From Epiperipatus broadwayi (lineage: Eukaryota; Onychophora; Udeonychophora; Euonychophora; Peripatidae): a stretch of 64,000 bases of DNA. The stretch is from NCBI GenBank assembly GCA_028023455.1, contig JAQFVV010006215.1, positions 816,580 through 880,579 of the forward strand, in the 5' to 3' direction. Numbering within the stretch: position 1 is the stretch's first letter; the number at the start of each line of letters is the position of its first letter. Below the pieces are notes generated by a model. It did no database searches, was not told the DNA's origin, and worked only from the letters and a program-made list of their open reading frames with translations. Of the stretch, positions 36,655 through 48,829 are shown piece after piece. Position numbers and translations under genes: made by a program.

Positions 36655-38500
36655 TACATGAAGGAAGATTGGAAAAATTGGAAGAATTATTCTATATTAA
36701 ATGGGATGAGTTAGAAGATAAGGTGAAGAGGCAATTGATTTAAAAAGTGGATATGTACTGTATTACAAAGGAACAAACATTGGAAGTACAAATGGAGTAG
36801 GATTTATTATAAAGAAAGACTGGAAGAAGATGACTGGGGAGATTGATGGTGCACAGAGTGGCAAGATTAGTTATTCAACTTAATAGCAGACATCAAAGCA
36901 GATAATTCAAGTTTATGTCCCAACAAGTTCTTATTGTGATGAAGAAGTAAAGGATTTTTATACGGATGTACAAAAAGCTTTTGATCAGACCAAACAACAT
37001 TTTAAAATTGTCATGGGAGACTCTAATGCTAGAATTGGTAAGTAGTTAAAAGATGTAAATGTTGTAGGTAAATTTGGATATGGTAATAGAAATGACAGAA
37101 GACATAGATTTGTGGAGTTTGGAGAATTATTTCTTTGAGAAAAATGTTAAATGCAAATGGACATGGAAACATTGAAATGAAGATACAGCAAAATTGGATT
37201 ATATTTTGATTAACAGAAAATATGTATTTCAAGGTTGTAATATTCTTAATAAATTCAAGACAGAAAGTGGTCATTTATTAGTAAGATTACATGTTAATGT
37301 AAAACTAGAGAGAAAAAAATATTTAGAAAAACAATATTCACAGTTGATATTCCTAATCTTCAGAAACATTCCAATGTATTTAAATTAGAATTTGCAAATT
37401 GTTTTTAAATATTAGATTTTAAAAATTCAAATTTGAATAAATTCAATAGAAAGATAACTGATACTCTTTTAAAAACTACAACAAAGATAGCTGATACAAA
37501 AAAGAAGCAATTGGTTCATAAAATTTCTTCCAAGATGATGAAGAAAAGAAGGAATATGAAAATATATAAAAATGATGCATTTAAGAAGGATTAAATATTT
37601 TAAATTTTGTAAAGTGGTGCTAAAAAGAGTTGATAATGATATAAGAAAGTATAAGTGTGAGCTAGCAAGGAAAGCTATAGAAAAGAATAAAAGTCTCAAA
37701 AGTGTAAAACAACAATTTGGCATTGATAGAAAACTTATTTCTGCAATAAGAAAAAAATAGAATTATTACTAAAAAGAGAGGTGACATCAAGAAATATGTA
37801 GATGAGTTCTACCAAGAGTTATATAACAATAAGGAAAAAGGAAAAGCACTTCTACAACTACTATATTTTCTGAATTGCCCAGGATTTAAATTTATGAAGA
37901 AGGAAAGAGTTCTAGATAATGATGGAATTATAACTGATATCTTAAAAGAAGTAGGTGAAGAAATATAAGTTTTTTTTAGCAAAGTTATGTACCAAATGTC
38001 TAAATGATAAAGATATGTGAGATGCCTGGAAAAATGCAGTATTAAAATTAATATTTTAAAAAGGGAATAAGGAAATATTAGAAATTACAGACCTATTAGT
38101 CTTTTATCAGTTCTAAACAAATTTTTTACCAAAATAATTACAACTTGTCAACAAGGAACTTTGGATTTTAACCAACCAAAAGAACAAACTGGATTTAAAA
38201 TTAGTTTTAGTACAGTGGATCATATCCAAGTATTGAGGAAGGTTATAGAAAGGTCCAATGAATATGAGTTTCTATTTTGCTTTGGATTTGTAGATTATGA
38301 AGAGGCATTTGATTCTGTAAGCATTTCTTCAATGATTAAAGCATTGGAACATCGATGTATTATGCTGGGATATTGCAAAATTCTGAAGAAAATTTATAAA
38401 AATGCAATAGCAACAATTAGATTACATAATGATATTAAAAAGATTAATGAACATTCATATAAAGATTGTAAATTAAATAAAAGCATTTACAAATAAAATT
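36655..38500 (+). pseudogene. RTE-type LINE remnant (RTE-A): endonuclease and start of RT
   Basis: Frames in order: GVGFIIKKDWKKMTGEI (about 36796), IQVYVPTSS (about 36907), FKIVMGDSNARIGK (the GDFNA endonuclease box, Phe to Ser; about 37001), DYILINRK (37194 on), then the 37572-37760 frame (DNDIRKYKCELARKAIE) and the 38161-38496 frame with QTGFKISFSTVDHIQVLRKV, FVDYEEAFDSV (RT motif with catalytic Asp) and ATIRLHND. It stops before the catalytic YxDD. This is the RTE clade layout, a single ORF with APE endonuclease then RT. Many stops; inactive and 3'-incomplete. Confidence 0.85.
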
Positions 38501-39573
38501 GTAAAGTAGATACTTAATGGTAATAATAGTGCCCTTTGCATATTGGATCAGAACATTGTCTATTCATAAAAAATGATTTAATAAAATATTTCTCATTTGA
38601 ATTCCATTTTAAAAATAGAAAAAAAATTAATTAAGACATCATAGAAAAATCAAAATATGATTTAAAAGTAAAAATTCCATTTGTTATTATTAAAATTTTG
38701 CTAAATTTCTTTAGTGCCTGTTTATAAAAGCAATTTTTTTTTCTAGTAAAAAACAATTTGTGCTTTGTAATGAATATGTTTTTATAACTTAAAGTCAAAC
38801 ATTTTTAAATAAAATCTAATCACAATTATATAGTTTTTTGATTTAAACCAAATATTTTACAAATATGTTGCATAAATAAGCTGAAATATGTTAATTAATT
38901 ACTGAAAATTACAATTTTTCTTTTGAAAATATACAACAATAAGTCTTGATTCAAAATACCTGGGCTCAAATAATCAATCAATGAGATACTATCAATATCT
39001 TTCAATTATTATGCAACCAATCAAGCATTGTCAGCTTGCTTTGGGATCCAAATCAGATATTGTCAGCTTGCTTTCAGATTCAAATTTATGTAATGTTTGT
39101 ATGAGGTTTATACGATAATGATTATCTTTAGATTTTTTTTAACTAATAGCTTTAAATTTGCAAAACTGTGAATCAGTAATTTAATACAAATAACTACAAA
39201 ATAATGAAGAAAAGCTTAAGTGATACAAGCACCAAAATAATACCCAAAATTAGCAAGTTTGTAACTACAAGAAGGAAAACAGCTATTTCAAATTCATGTA
39301 GCACTTCTATATAGATTATCTATATTCTTTGTTTTGCAAGCATCATATGCTACCATCTTTTAACATGTACACTTTATATGCTTGTTCCTGTGCATTCATT
39401 TAAAAATTATGCACAACATGAAACATTTTGTCTGTGTATACATGTATTATTTTTATAGATTCCATTACAATACATAGAAAGAAAAGTTGCATATTTTAAA
39501 AATTTCACCATCATTATATTCAGAAATTAATACACTTGTATATATATATGAGATGATAAGAAAATATAACCAA
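38501..39573. other. AT-rich sequence with a small direct duplication
   Basis: At about 39027-39090 the segment ATTGTCAGCTTGCTTT occurs twice in tandem (period about 31 bp). Nothing else recognised. Confidence 0.5.
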
Positions 39574-39582
39574 GTAAATTAT

Positions 39583-40010
39583 GTAATGTAGGGAGCATAC
39601 AGATAGCTCAAACAAGCTCTTATTTAATAAGTGCGGTAAGAGAAAATATTTAAAATCTCTATCTAGAATATTTTTATCCTCAGACAAATTGTTTTCAAGC
39701 TTACAGCTCATCTCAGTGAAGAAATTAGAACATTCAGACACTAGATCTAAAATATCAAATCAAAACCCAGCACTTATTTAATACATAACTATTGAGAAGA
39801 AAAATCGGAAATTTTCAGACATAAAAATGTCTTTAAATCCAGCTAACTCAAATAGCGATGTGGGATTGAACCAAATTCAGATCTACATATATTAATAGCC
39901 TTAGCATCACCAAAGCCTTAAAGATAAAATTATAATAATCAATAAAGCAAGTCATATATAATGTGACATTGCTTTTAAAAGCTTGTCTTTTAATGTTAAC
40001 ATGGTCTTAA
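39583..40010 (-). mobile_element. Family-2 hammerhead unit, single copy (decayed)
   Basis: One unit of about 400 bp, minus strand, aligning with the units at 57.6 and 59.1 kb (shared CACTAGATCTAAAATA, CCCAGCACTTATTTA, GTCATATATAATGTGAC). The ribozyme region at 39675-39720 has an extra G in the first box (CTGAGATGAGC) and a damaged stem III. A 9-bp direct repeat AGTAAATTA (39574-39582 and about 40012-40020) may be a degraded target-site duplication. Confidence 0.65.
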
Positions 40011-42218
40011 CAGTAAATTAAGCAGTGACCTACTTTGGTGGGTCATTTGTTCTATTTGTTTAGTGAATAGACTATACTTGGTAACTTCTATAAAATGCTC
40101 CATTCTTTTTTTTCTTTGGCTGAGTTTTGTTTAAATTGGTTGAGCTAAACTTATTTGGGTTCATTATATAGTCAAAATACTCTTCAGCATGCTGATTGTG
40201 ATACTATAGAACCTATTGTAAAAATATCTTTCTTTGATTGGTAAATGCTAAACGATTGAAGAATACAAACTTACCAAGTATTTTATAGTAAAATGGGCAT
40301 AGATTTTGTGGGAAAGGCAGCCTTAGTTTATCTTATAATGATTAGCCCAATGTTATTCTTTAAAAATTCAGTATTGATTGTTTTCATTGAAAAGAAATGA
40401 CTGAAATATTTCTTGTCCCCAAACTCTCAAATCAAAATTATGAACTGTTCACCACTTTACGTTAAGATGATTCGGATGTGTGCAGTTTTAGACATTGTTC
40501 CTCTTCCTACAGGAACCTCATGCTACAGCATCCAGGTGCCAGGTATAGAGAATGAACACTCAACTCATGGGAGGTGCTCATGCAGTGAGGTACAGTAGTG
40601 GCTCAATTTTTCATGACAAGCAAGTATGTGGTCCTCAGCTGAAAGAAAATATACATTCTGTTTCAATATTCAGGTGACACTGATGAACAGGGATGTGGGG
40701 TGATCAGGTGACCTTCTGCCTTAAGGGTGATAAGGTAAAACATTTGTAATATTGTATGTTAACCATTGTTACCAATGTAATGATAATAAATATCTTTTAA
40801 TAAAAAAAAATAAGAAATGGCTGTGTATAGAATTACAATGGAAAGCGGCAATTAAGTTTTCTATAGAAGTTAGAAGATAACATGGCAAAATATCAAAGTG
40901 AATAATAATGGAGCAGTATATTTTGAATGTAAGCGTATTTGTGTGCGTTAAGGCTTGATTTGTATAATCGTCAGAAATCTCATCTCAATATATATTATTT
41001 TTCTTTTGACTTTCTGTTTAGATTTTTGGAGATAGAATGACTACAGCCATCTGCAGATGGCTGTTGCTTTTGATGATGATCAACAAACGAAAGTAAAAAC
41101 ATAATTTTAAATACACAAATACTATGGAGTGTATTTTCGGAATTATATTAAAATTTTCCCCTCTATTAACCATTAATAAGAAACAGAATCATCTCACATG
41201 CTAGTTAAAAATATATTTTTCGAGATTTAATATTTTAAACATTATAAGAGATATTCTCGCATTTAAAAAAAAAAAAAATATCAAAGTTTAATAAAGACAT
41301 CAGAAAGAAAATGAAAGCAATAAATGACTTCACCTGAAAAAAATGTTAGTCAAATAAAATCCTGGTGTGAATCACCCACTGACTCATGACACAAAAGATT
41401 ACAATCACCACTGAATTCAAATTTCTCAAATTCATTTCACATCTATTGATTTAAATACTATTCTGAGATCATTGACGAACACTTCTCCTCTCATTTTTCA
41501 ATTCTCCAAGTAGAAATCTATTATTTGCAAACTATCAGCTGAAAGATAGGAGCTAACAAAAAAAAAAAGAAATCAAAACATTTCTTTCAAATCTGAAATA
41601 ATATAATATTTACCATAATAGAACAGAAATTGAAAATGGTGGGGAATAACAAATTTATCCTCTTATTCATTTATTATCTTTTTGCAATATGTGTCTCTTT
41701 TATTCTATAATTTTTAAATATAATGGTTAATCATTTATGTAATTAGATTTTAATATTACTATTCGGATATATACACTTTCTGCCTATCAACACAGAAATC
41801 ATTTTTATGTCAGTTGTGCATAAATGATTTACCTTAAATGGTATTGATTAAAAATGGATGTACATACCTATATGTTTAAAAGTTAAACGATAATCTCAGT
41901 ATCCCTGGATGTAGGAATCCCCCTCCCCCCCGTCAAATAGTTGAGGCATTCATCAGACGAATTCTTAGTATCAACTAAAATATTTGAATACTATTTTTTC
42001 TATTTTTTAAGCGAACAATCGTCTAGGTATGACAATTTATAAATATTTATAGATTAGGCTATTTTAGATTACTTTTTTCTAAGCCCTTTTACATTTCCAG
42101 AAAGCATAGATCTTAAAAAGAGCTGACCTAACGTAAAATTCTCTTCTTTGTAATATTATACTTCTAACAATTCTACAGTATCTCATTATTAATTAAATAT
42201 GAATAAATAATAAGTGAG
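40011..42218. other. Mostly AT-rich; a GC-richer patch at 40.4-40.75 kb
   Basis: At 40440-40740 base composition is more even, and a 61-codon plus-strand frame (40413-40598) ends GRCSCSEVQ, with no recognisable domain. It may be the tail of an unidentified transposon. The rest, including A-runs near 41262, shows nothing. Confidence 0.4.
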
Positions 42219-42388
42219 AATTCTCTGTCTACTCAACTTCTCCTTAACACAGTTATTTCAGTTTGGAAGAATCTTATTCACATATATACGTGCATAGCCG
42301 AGAAGTCTCTGTCTGCTCAACTTCTCCCTAACACAGTTATTTCACTTTGAAAGGATCTTATTCACATATATACACGAATAGCCAACAA
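42219..42388. repeat. Tandem duplication, period 84 bp
   Basis: Two head-to-tail copies. CTCTGTCTACTCAACTTCTC begins at 42223 and its near-identical partner at 42307; both continue through ACACAGTTATTTCA and TCTTATTCACATATATAC. Confidence 0.85.
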
Positions 42389-42511
42389 GTTTGAGCACTA
42401 TTTGAATATGATCTTCTAGGGTGAAAGCATTGGTCAGGTAGTTACTATTTAATTCAAATAAATCGAATATTTTCTTTGGAAATGAACGAACGCTATTAAT
42501 AGAATTAAACT

Positions 42512-42607
42512 TTTTTTTTTATGTGTCAAAGCATCAGCCGGGAAGCGAACCCTGGGACAACTGCTTGTAAGGAAGCTGTGCTAACCATTCGGCCACCAAC
42601 GCTTGAC
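42512..42607 (-). mobile_element. tRNA-derived SINE S1, copy 1, with 14-bp target-site duplication
   Basis: Minus-strand sense: box A-like TGGCCGAATGG and box B-like GGTTCGCTTCC, the internal RNA polymerase III promoter of a tRNA head. The body ends TTTGACACAT then a poly(A) run. Perfect direct repeats AATAGAATTAAACT at 42498-42511 and 42608-42621 flank it. The short head-plus-poly(A) structure with this duplication is typical of L1-type mobilisation by a LINE partner. Confidence 0.9.
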
Positions 42608-43080
42608 AATAGAATTAAACTTGTGATGTATGGTTGCACAAAATGGCAATTCCAATGGCAAGATCAAAGATAATAAATGGTTTAATGTCACAAGAGCTCA
42701 TTATGTCTGGGGCCTATGCCAATAAATTAAATATTTTCATGGACTTAAAATGCAAACATTGTTATTAAATGATAAATCACCATGTATTAAACTAGAATGA
42801 ATATTCAGCTATCGTGCAACTACTTAACCATCAATTAAGGCTGAATGAAGTAGAACTATATAATCTAATAACTATTTTTGGATAATTTTACTTTAATAAA
42901 GCTAAAAATAACTTTTATTTTAATACTCAAGATTTTGATTGAATACAAGTATAATTTATATACTTGGAGTTTTACATGTAAATTATAAAAGATTTGAACA
43001 CAGACATTCAAGTTCCTTTCAGATATCTGCTCTATCTCGTACAACCAATACACATAAACACACACTTGTGAAAAAGATAA

Positions 43081-43140
43081 AAGATCTCCAATAAACATTT
43101 TGTGCTGAACTAGCACTCATCAGTTGGTCCATATCATCAT
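43081..43140 (-). ncRNA. Hammerhead ribozyme (family 3, 43-kb left arm), G12 lost
   Basis: Minus strand: CUGAUGA (43123-43117), a perfect five-pair stem II GUGCU/AGCAC with an AGUUC loop, then AAAA where GAAA is expected. The CA at the stem II/G12 junction is what CpG decay of an ancestral CG gives. Stem III is also disturbed. Predicted inactive, but it shows the ancestral stem II ended in a G-C pair. Confidence 0.7.
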
Positions 43141-43284
43141 CTGCCACACATATATAATCACTGCTCAGTTTACATGGCTGGAGAGTTGGAGGATGGAGTA
43201 TATTGGATACTGTCCATTAAAGTTTGAAGATTTGCTCTTTTAATATAAACTGAGTACTGACTATATATGTGTGTGGAAGATGAT

Positions 43285-43340
43285 GATCTGGACCAACTGA
43301 AGAATGCTGGTTCATCATAAAATACATATTTTGGAGATCA
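43285..43340 (+). ncRNA. Decayed hammerhead ribozyme (family 3, 43-kb right arm)
   Basis: CUGAAGA (43297-43303) is acceptable, but stem II is broken (TGCT against ATCA) and GAAA has become AAAA (43319-43322). Stem I parts CCAA/TTGG and GATC/GATC are still visible. Confidence 0.6.
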
Positions 43341-43845
43341 TTTATTTTTCTTACATGTATATGTTCCTGTGAATCAATTGTATGACATAGAGTGGATAAC
43401 TGAAGGGAACTTGAAAGTTTGTGTTCAAATCCCTTATAATTTACTCAAGATTTTATATTAAATGGTAAATCAGATCAAATAATTTTTATGCATGAGGATT
43501 TAAAGGTTCGTAACTTTTCTGAGTTTTTACCAAGATGTTTTCATGAAATTATAATACAAACATTAATATTATAATGGAAAGTTTCCATCTACTAAGTAGC
43601 ATATACATTCAGGTATGGTGTAACCAGGCAACAACTAACAAAATCAATTATTTACACCAATGTTTATTCTGCTTTAGTGTATAAAAAATATCAATTATAT
43701 TACCAATTTTTATATCTTATGTTCATGAAAATATTCAATTTATTATATATAACTTTCATGGGGAAATATATTTAGATTCTGATGAGAGTTCCAAAAAGTT
43801 GTGAATCTTCAAATTCTTACATACAAATAATTATCTGACAATAGT

Positions 43846-43965
43846 AAACTCTTCATACAGTAGTGCCATTCAGTGCAAACCTTAGTAATCAATGGATACA
43901 AGGTTTGTGCATAATATCCCTATCTAGTGTTTACTCATTCAATATCCTCAGATTAGTTTCTAGAT
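43846..43965 (-). mobile_element. Family-1 hammerhead element, copy E (truncated inside the ribozyme)
   Basis: The left arm and the GAAACTAATC/TGAGGATA part of the ribozyme (43943-43960, minus strand) are present. The element stops within stem II and runs straight into RTE-B at about 43965. Either RTE-B was inserted here or both were joined by deletion. Confidence 0.65.
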
Positions 43966-44240
43966 TGTCACTAACAGAAAATATATATTCACAATTGTAA
44001 TGTTCTTAATAGATTCTACACACAAAAAAAAAACATCAATGAGAAATGTAAGATATATGTTAACTCAAAACTAGAAAGAGAAAAACTAATAATAATAAAA
44101 AATTGAATTAAGATTGATATTCTTAACTGTTAGAAATACTATAATAAATTTAAATTAGAACTTGAAAATCATTTTAAAATATTAACAAACTTTAAATATT
44201 GTTCAGAACTGACAGAAATCAATAAGAAAGTTTCATGACT
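43965..44240 (+). pseudogene. RTE-type LINE remnant (RTE-B), part 1
   Basis: Aligns with RTE-A from about 37205: TTAACAGAAAATATG/CTAACAGAAAATATA, then KLEREK, then FKLELENHF. It continues at 45285 after a 1-kb interruption. Stops throughout. Confidence 0.75.
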
Positions 44241-44245
44241 CAATA

Positions 44246-45280
44246 TCCTTAACCAGGAGTTCATTGAGATGATCTTTTCAAAACAGAATTCAGAAAATTT
44301 ATTTATGCTGATGATATTACTGTGACTTCTCAAAAGAGATTATTTCTTGAAACATGAAAACCTCCCAATAAAATTATGAAAAAGTCAAAGACTGGGGTTT
44401 TATTCCCAGTCCAGTGAAGATAATATTCTTAAATTTTTATCTAAACATCAAGGAATTGTTTTATAGTCAGAAGATAATCCTTTACAGTAATAAAATGAAA
44501 CACAATCCTTTTGTTTTTTGGGAATACCTTTGGATTGTGCAGAACTTATCTTTCTTATTTAGTAATGGTTAGATTAAAATTAATATAGGAATAATCTCTT
44601 TCAAAGATGCTATTTGAGGTTGGGATGTAAATGTTTTTAAACTTCTTTAGTACTAGTAAATTCTTATGAATACTGTGCCCTATTTGGAGAAAAAATTCTC
44701 ACATTAAATTTTAGGATAATTAATTTATTATCATCAGAAATATTACTGGTACATTTAAGTTTATTCCTGCTCTCTCACATATTCTTCCACCAAAAATCAG
44801 AAGAGAACTTGCCTCACAGAAAATTTATAAAAAGCTGTTAAGCAATTTGGATTTGTCAATAATTTTCACCATATAAGACATTTCAAATCAAGATCCTTTT
44901 GTGGTATCAATCAAGGATTTACTATTGATTATTATAGCATATTATAATGTTCCAAACAAATTTTTTTCACATACAACTAAAGTCTCATCAATAGTTTCCA
45001 GACAACCTATGGTCATATGCTAATCTGCTTCATCAATAGCATATTATCAGGCACTGTTCTATGTAAATATGGACAAACTCAAATTATGAACCACTTATAA
45101 AGTTTGTTAACTCTATGGTTACAATGGCAGATTTGAAGAATTTATATTCTATCTCCAGGGAATCTTAAAATATTCTTTTAAAGGTTTTGTTAATAAGTAA
45201 GCTGTTGAAAAATACATATATTACATAATAGTAAATAAAGTAAAAACTTATTCTCTATTAAGGACTGCAAAAAATAAATA
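44246..45280 (+). pseudogene. Second non-LTR element fragment nested in RTE-B
   Basis: Shows KFIYADDITVTSQKRLFLET (44295-44355; YADD is the RT catalytic box), then WGFIPSP and FYLNIKE. Further on, NITGTFKFIPALSHILPP followed by KIRRELASQKIY matches the C-terminal segment of Jockey/RTE-X-type LINE proteins. It differs clearly from RTE-B. RTE-B reads continuously if this segment is removed, so it is a nested insertion. Confidence 0.7.
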
Positions 45281-45284
45281 GCAG

Positions 45285-47090
45285 GCATAAAAAAAAACAG
45301 CAATTTATCAGTAAATTTTTTATGAAAATGAAAATATGTAAAAAAAAAGAAGAAAAGAGAAGGAATATGAAATATTTTCAAAATGATTCTTAAAAAGAAT
45401 TGCATATCCAGAATTTTGTAAAAATGGGAAATTAAGAATGATATAAACAATATAATTATGAATTGACAAGAAAAGCAGTAGAAGAGAATAAAAGATTCAC
45501 CAGATGAAAAAACATCTTGGAATTGTATGAAAAAATGTTTCTACATTAAAAGATTAAACTACTATTTAAAAAAAGGGTGACAATATGAAATATGTGAAAT
45601 ATTTTTATAAAGCATATTCTCGAGGTTACAGCGTCGGTAAATATTACTTACGTAATCAATGTGCATTTAATAAATTTATAATTACAACTTTAAAGAATTA
45701 TATAGTAATAAAAAAATATTTTCTACATTTATTACATATGAATTGTCCAGCATTTTAAATGAAGAAATGAGACATGCAATTAAACCTATGATGAAGGAAA
45801 AGGCTCAAGAAAATGATGGAATTATTATTGAAAATTTTAAAAGAAACAGGTGAAGAAATAGAAAAATTATGAGCAAATTTATATACCAAATATCTAAGTG
45901 TTAAAGATACTAGATGATGGGAAGAATGTAGTAGTAACATTGATATTTAAGAAAGGTGATAAAGAAGATATTAGAATCAGTTTTTTTTATCAGTTCTATA
46001 CAAAATATTTATCAAGATCATTTAGAACTCATTTATAGCAAATTTTAATCAACCAGAAGAACAAACTGGATTTTAAATTGTTTTTGGCATAGTGGATCAC
46101 CCCCTCATATTAAGAAAAGTTATAAAAAAGGAGCCATGAATATGAATTGTCATTATGCTTTAGATTTAAAAATTATAAAAATTTACAGGGATAAAAGCAT
46201 TGAGTCATCAAAATATACACCCAGGATAAGAATATTTAATACATGGTTATACTAAGAAGATTAACATTGGAAAGGGTATATAACAATGATTCCATATCTG
46301 AAAAGTTTTTATAGGAATTTTACAAAGAGATTATATAGATTAAAATAGAAGAATAAAAGTAAATAAGTTATCTAAGTCATCCAAATTTGGAAGACGATGT
46401 GGGATATCTGAATAATACTTCAAAACTTGCAAGAATTATTTGACAAAATTAAAAAAATAGGATTAAAAATAAATGCTAAACTGATTAATTCACATTTAAT
46501 GAATATACTGACATAAGAAAGTAAGTATCGATAATTATGAATTAGAAGAATAATTAAAACATCTTGGTCATATTGATACACATGGCAACACAATGTGTGA
46601 AATGAATCATAAAAATAAACTTGGATGAAATGCTTTTGGGTAAAAATAAAATACTCAAAGGGAATATGAATATATGTTTAAAAAAAAGAGTTTTAATAGA
46701 TGGGTTAATCAATTTATGGGTCTAAGACTTTGATTCTTAAGAAAAGAACAATAAAAAGACATCAGTTAACTCAATAAAGTGTGCAAAGATGTATGTTAGG
46801 AATAAATAAAAAATATTAGAAAATGTAAAAGAAAATTAGGTAACACTGATTTTTCTAAAACAATTAAGACATTGAAGTGGAGCTTAGTCACAACATATTG
46901 CTAGAAGAGATAATAATAGATAGATGAAGTTTTGAATTGGAACTTAAAAAATTATAAAAGAAAAGATCATGTGAATTGTATTATGAAAAGAGAAAATTTG
47001 CTGATATGTCATGGAGAAGAGAAACTAATGATTGAAGAAACTGGATTGAACATGAAAAAAACCTTTCTGCCATGAATCAATAATGGTTGA
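45285..47090 (+). pseudogene. RTE-type LINE remnant (RTE-B), part 2: RT and C-terminus
   Basis: Resumes at the KKRRKEKEYE linker (about 45340), with DKKS, TLIFKKGDKEDIR (about 45940), a damaged Q-GF--GFSTVDH region, HEYELSLCF, the C-terminal HLGHIDTHGNT (about 46560), KNKLGWNAFG and finally the W-R--ND--NWIE--K motif (about 47000-47060) typical of RTE ends. Heavily stopped and frameshifted; the catalytic region is degenerate. Confidence 0.75.
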
Positions 47091-47124
47091 AAATGATGAT
47101 ATATATATATATATTCATATAATA

Positions 47125-47490
47125 TTTAAATACAAGTATATTGTCCATACTGAACTTAATGTAATTAGAAGGAATTTGAACTCAGACTTTCAAGGGCTTT
47201 GAGCATTCCATCATCTGATTTTCAATGATATGGATGGCTGAAGAGTTGGACGATAGAAAAGATTGAAGCATGTCCATTAAAATTTGAAGATTTGCTTACT
47301 TAATATAAACTGAGTACTGATATATATATATATGTGGGAGATGATGATCTGAACCAACTGATGAGTGCTGGTTCAGCATGAAATATGTATATTGGAGATC
47401 ATTTATCTTTTTTACATGTATGTGGTCATGTGTAAAGAATATATAGAATGGAGTGGATAGCTGTAGGGAGTTCAAAAGTCTTGTTATATA
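47125..47490 (+). mobile_element. Family-3 hammerhead element, single plus-strand copy
   Basis: Starts at AAATACAAGTATATTG, passes through a TTGAACTCAGACTTTCAAGG internal end motif, the ribozyme, and the inverted end motif near 47460-47482. TA runs on both sides (about 47100-47118 and 47487-47503) may hide the target-site duplication. It sits just past the end of RTE-B. Confidence 0.7.
47343..47403 (+). ncRNA. Type I hammerhead ribozyme (family 3), best-preserved copy
   Basis: All invariant bases are present: CUGAUGA (47358-47364), GAAA (47380-47383), cleavage after A47391. Stem II: GUGCU/AGCAU, five pairs with a closing G-U wobble, loop GGUUC. Stem III: AUA/UAU. Stem I: CCAA/UUGG (47354-47357 with 47392-47395), an internal loop (four bases against one), then AUGAUC/GAUCAU (47344-47349 with 47397-47402). 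The G-U wobble is the expected CpG-decay product of G-C. Function known for the family: RNA self-cleavage; activity here is inferred. Confidence 0.85.
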
Positions 47491-48106
47491 TATATATATG
47501 TATGTATTAATGATACAAATCTTTGCTGGATGTAAGAGCACATCCCGCAACATAAAAAGAGCTATTACTTTACTGTGAACTAAGTTGAGATTGATGCCTG
47601 TTTGTGTAATGTTATTTTGCTACTGAAATACTGATGACAATCCTTTGACTATTTTAAAATGTGTTCACCTAAAACACCATACTACAGAACAGTATCCATT
47701 TCTCTCATAATTACTGACTTAATTTTTTTTTTTTTGATCTTGGGTGGCTCTATTGACTATATATGAACCTGAACATGTGCATGTAACTATATTTTGGAGT
47801 CTCACTTATTCATAAGAATAAAACTATAGTGGTCATCAAAATATGACAGCACAGACAATAAAGAAATAACAAGATGGTGACAATAATAAAAAATAATAGT
47901 ATTTAAATAATGATTTTAGTTTTTAAAGTTATTAAATAACCAAAAATATATAATCATAAAATATTAACTAGCAAACACATAATAGACAATATTTTAAAAA
48001 TTTGTTATTACATATAAAATATAAAGAATAAATATATATTTCTATTCCTACAGATTGTAGTAATGCTATCACAATTAAAGATATATCTGAGACTTAGAAT
48101 CATGAA
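47491..48106. other. AT-rich sequence, nothing recognised
   Basis: No gene or repeat family recognised. Confidence 0.5.
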
Positions 48107-48120
48107 AAAGCATGCTTAAC

Positions 48121-48382
48121 ATCACATGATCACTATTTCATATGCTTACACATGCTGTTAATAAGATTACCAAACTCTCCATATGGTAGCACCATAAGCA
48201 CAAACTATTATAATCAATAGATCGAAGGCTCTTCACCAATGAAAGCCAAAAGCTAGAAACTAGTCAGGATATTGGATGAGTAGGGACTAGATAGAGATTT
48301 TCTGCACAAACCTTCCTGCATCTATTGATTATGACAGCTTGTGCTTGTGCCACAAGTGTATGGAGAGTTTGGTACTCTTATT
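48121..48382 (+). mobile_element. Family-1 hammerhead element, copy F (with target-site duplication)
   Basis: Complete foldback: starts ATCACATGATCAC, arms at about 48170-48215 and 48320-48375. Direct repeats AAAGCATGCTTAAC (48107-48120) and AAAGCATGATTAAC (48383-48396), 13 of 14 identical. The ribozyme at 48231-48275 is decayed: the first box reads CCAATGA, while GAAAC, ACTAGT and C survive. Confidence 0.8.
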
Positions 48383-48396
48383 AAAGCATGATTAAC

Positions 48397-48829
48397 TTTT
48401 TTATTCTCTCATCTAAGCTTTAAAATGGCTTGATTTATGATTCCTTCTAAGCTTTAAAATGGCTTGATTTATGATTTCTATAATTGTAACAGAAATCACA
48501 TACATTTTTCTGATTATTTTAAATATTAAAGACATTTTACTATTAAAATAAAATCAAATGTTTTATTTTAAATTAATTAACTTCTAATCTAATGTAATGA
48601 TTTCTTAATTGTTAACATAAAAATCACAAATTCTTTCTCCTGGAAGATTTTCTATAACTTTTTTAAAAAATAAAGTAAATATAAAAGTTATTTAGTGGAT
48701 TTTCTCTAGTAGTTTAAATTTATTTAGCTTCAAGTATAATTTGGAAGATAAGAAATAACCAAATTAATAATGCCATAAAGACATGGATTTATTGCTTAAG
48801 AGTTCACAAGAAGTTTGAGCACCAGATGT
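48397..48829. other. AT-rich sequence with a 34-bp tandem duplication
   Basis: TAAGCTTTAAAATGGCTTGA occurs twice at about 48414 and 48448, period 34. Nothing else recognised. Confidence 0.6.

Larger units (their letters stand above)
42937..43441. mobile_element. Family-3 hammerhead inverted composite with 13-bp target-site duplication
   Basis: Two outward-facing units share arm ends of the AAGATTTGAACACAGAC type. The perfect direct repeat TACTCAAGATTTT (42924-42936 and 43442-43454) flanks the pair. The left part begins with the unit-start motif TTGAATACAAGTATAA in plus orientation, so a short plus piece precedes the minus unit. Ribozyme cores are present in both arms but each has lost G12. 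Confidence 0.85.
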
